Shown in pieces: positions 5,017 through 5,462 of a DNA stretch of 5,462 nucleotides. This stretch comes from Lentisphaerota bacterium (GTDB taxonomy: Bacteria > Verrucomicrobiota > Kiritimatiellia > JAAZAB01), in NCBI GenBank assembly GCA_016199105.1, contig JACQHI010000404.1:1-5462 (forward strand), written 5' to 3'. Below the pieces are notes generated by a model, which saw nothing but the letters and a program-made list of their open reading frames with translations, ran no database searches and was not told where the DNA came from. How positions within the stretch are numbered: the stretch's first letter is position 1; each line of letters opens with the position of its first letter. A program made the translations under genes and the position numbers.

Positions 5017-5462
5017 ATGGATCTTGCGTCATTCTTGGGTATGACGTTTTCCTGCGAATGCGGGAGACGCCATGCCGTGCCCACCCGGAAAATCCTGTAT
5101 GCCGAACAAGCCCTGGATGTCCTGGCGGACGTCTGCCGCGGCGACACCGCGCGGTCCCGCGTTCATCTTTTTGCCGATGCACGCACCTGGATCGCCGCGG
5201 GGCAGCCGGCCGAACGCAAGCTGAAGGAAGCCGGCCTGAGGGTCCGCGTGACGCTTATCCCGGACTCCGTTCACGGCGATCCGGTCTGCGACGATCTGAC
5301 GCTGGACGCCCTGAAGAGGGACTCGCCCACGGGCGATGTTTTTCTGGCGGTCGGCAGCGGCGCCATCAACGATCTGGTGAAATGGCTGTCCCGCGAGCTG
5401 GCCATCCCGTATGTCGTTCTGGCCACAGCGGCCTCGATGAACGGCTATGCGTCGAACAACAT
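5017..5462 (+). CDS. egsA: Glycerol-1-phosphate dehydrogenase family protein (partial, 3' end outside window)
   Basis: The first 148 codons are present; no stop occurs before the window ends. The frame reads FSCECGRRHAVPT at residues 11-23, then an alpha/beta NAD(P)-binding region with AVGSGAINDLVKW (GSG at 113-115), then VVLATAASMNGYASNN. This order is typical of the EgsA/AraM group within the iron-containing alcohol dehydrogenase/dehydroquinate synthase-like superfamily. Members reduce DHAP to sn-glycerol-1-phosphate with NAD(P)H. The metal-binding histidines would lie beyond the window. Asn142 stands where I expect Asp in many relatives (SMDGY-like), so substrate could differ. The ATG at 5017 is preferred; the next in-frame ATG is 5041, just before the conserved FSCECG, and neither has a clear Shine-Dalgarno. 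The nearest upstream in-frame stop is the TAG at 4960, inside the inverted repeat. The product substrate, DHAP, is shared with Fba. Confidence 0.75.
   Translation, partial: MDLASFLGMTFSCECGRRHAVPTRKILYAEQALDVLADVCRGDTARSRVHLFADARTWIAAGQPAERKLKEAGLRVRVTLIPDSVHGDPVCDDLTLDALKRDSPTGDVFLAVGSGAINDLVKWLSRELAIPYVVLATAASMNGYASNN

Noticed and set aside
5029..5274. 81-codon minus-strand open frame near the window end
   Set aside because: It is antisense to the EgsA-like reading frame, whose motifs are clear on the plus strand.

Overview
The window is about 5.5 kb of GC-rich bacterial chromosome with conventional gene spacing. It looks like a member of the PVC group, plausibly a Kiritimatiellota, Lentisphaerota or Verrucomicrobiota relative. 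That placement is an inference from three things: an RNase HIII (a family also present in Chlamydiae), a small zinc-ribbon plus coiled-coil protein of a style I associate with PVC genomes, and intergenic arrays of a TTCGCG-type word. No phage, transposase, CRISPR, tRNA or rRNA signal is visible.

Layout: positions 1-229 are a leader with no convincing gene. They hold a small possible hairpin (16-48), a perfect 13-bp-stem hairpin (117-145), a 12-bp palindrome (144-155) over a candidate -35 box, and a good ribosome binding site. fucI (230-2104, L-fucose isomerase family) follows and overlaps rnhC (2104-3198, RNase HIII) by one base in a TGATG junction, so the two are probably cotranscribed. A convergent minus-strand gene (3210-3683) encodes a 157-residue zinc-ribbon/coiled-coil protein of unknown function. 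Its stop and the rnhC stop lie in opposite arms of one small hairpin. A 167-bp divergent intergenic region then leads to fba (3851-4801, class II fructose-bisphosphate aldolase), which has a recognisable promoter and ribosome binding site. Positions 4802-5016 contain two separate structures: a strong hairpin just after fba, and a ~115-bp imperfect inverted repeat built from 9-bp CGCGAAT-containing units. A partial gene (5017 to the window end) encodes the N-terminal part of a glycerol-1-phosphate dehydrogenase family protein (EgsA/AraM-like).

Metabolic reading: FucI opens deoxy-sugar (or D-arabinose) catabolism, which in the standard pathway gives dihydroxyacetone phosphate (DHAP) and lactaldehyde. 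Fba makes or consumes DHAP in glycolysis/gluconeogenesis. The EgsA-like enzyme would reduce DHAP to sn-glycerol-1-phosphate. The three metabolic genes therefore meet at DHAP, but only fucI-rnhC looks like an operon, so the link is suggestive. I found no clear novel defence, mobile or signalling system. The most interesting items are the intergenic repeat family, the coupling of a sugar isomerase to RNase HIII, and the uncharacterised zinc-ribbon protein.
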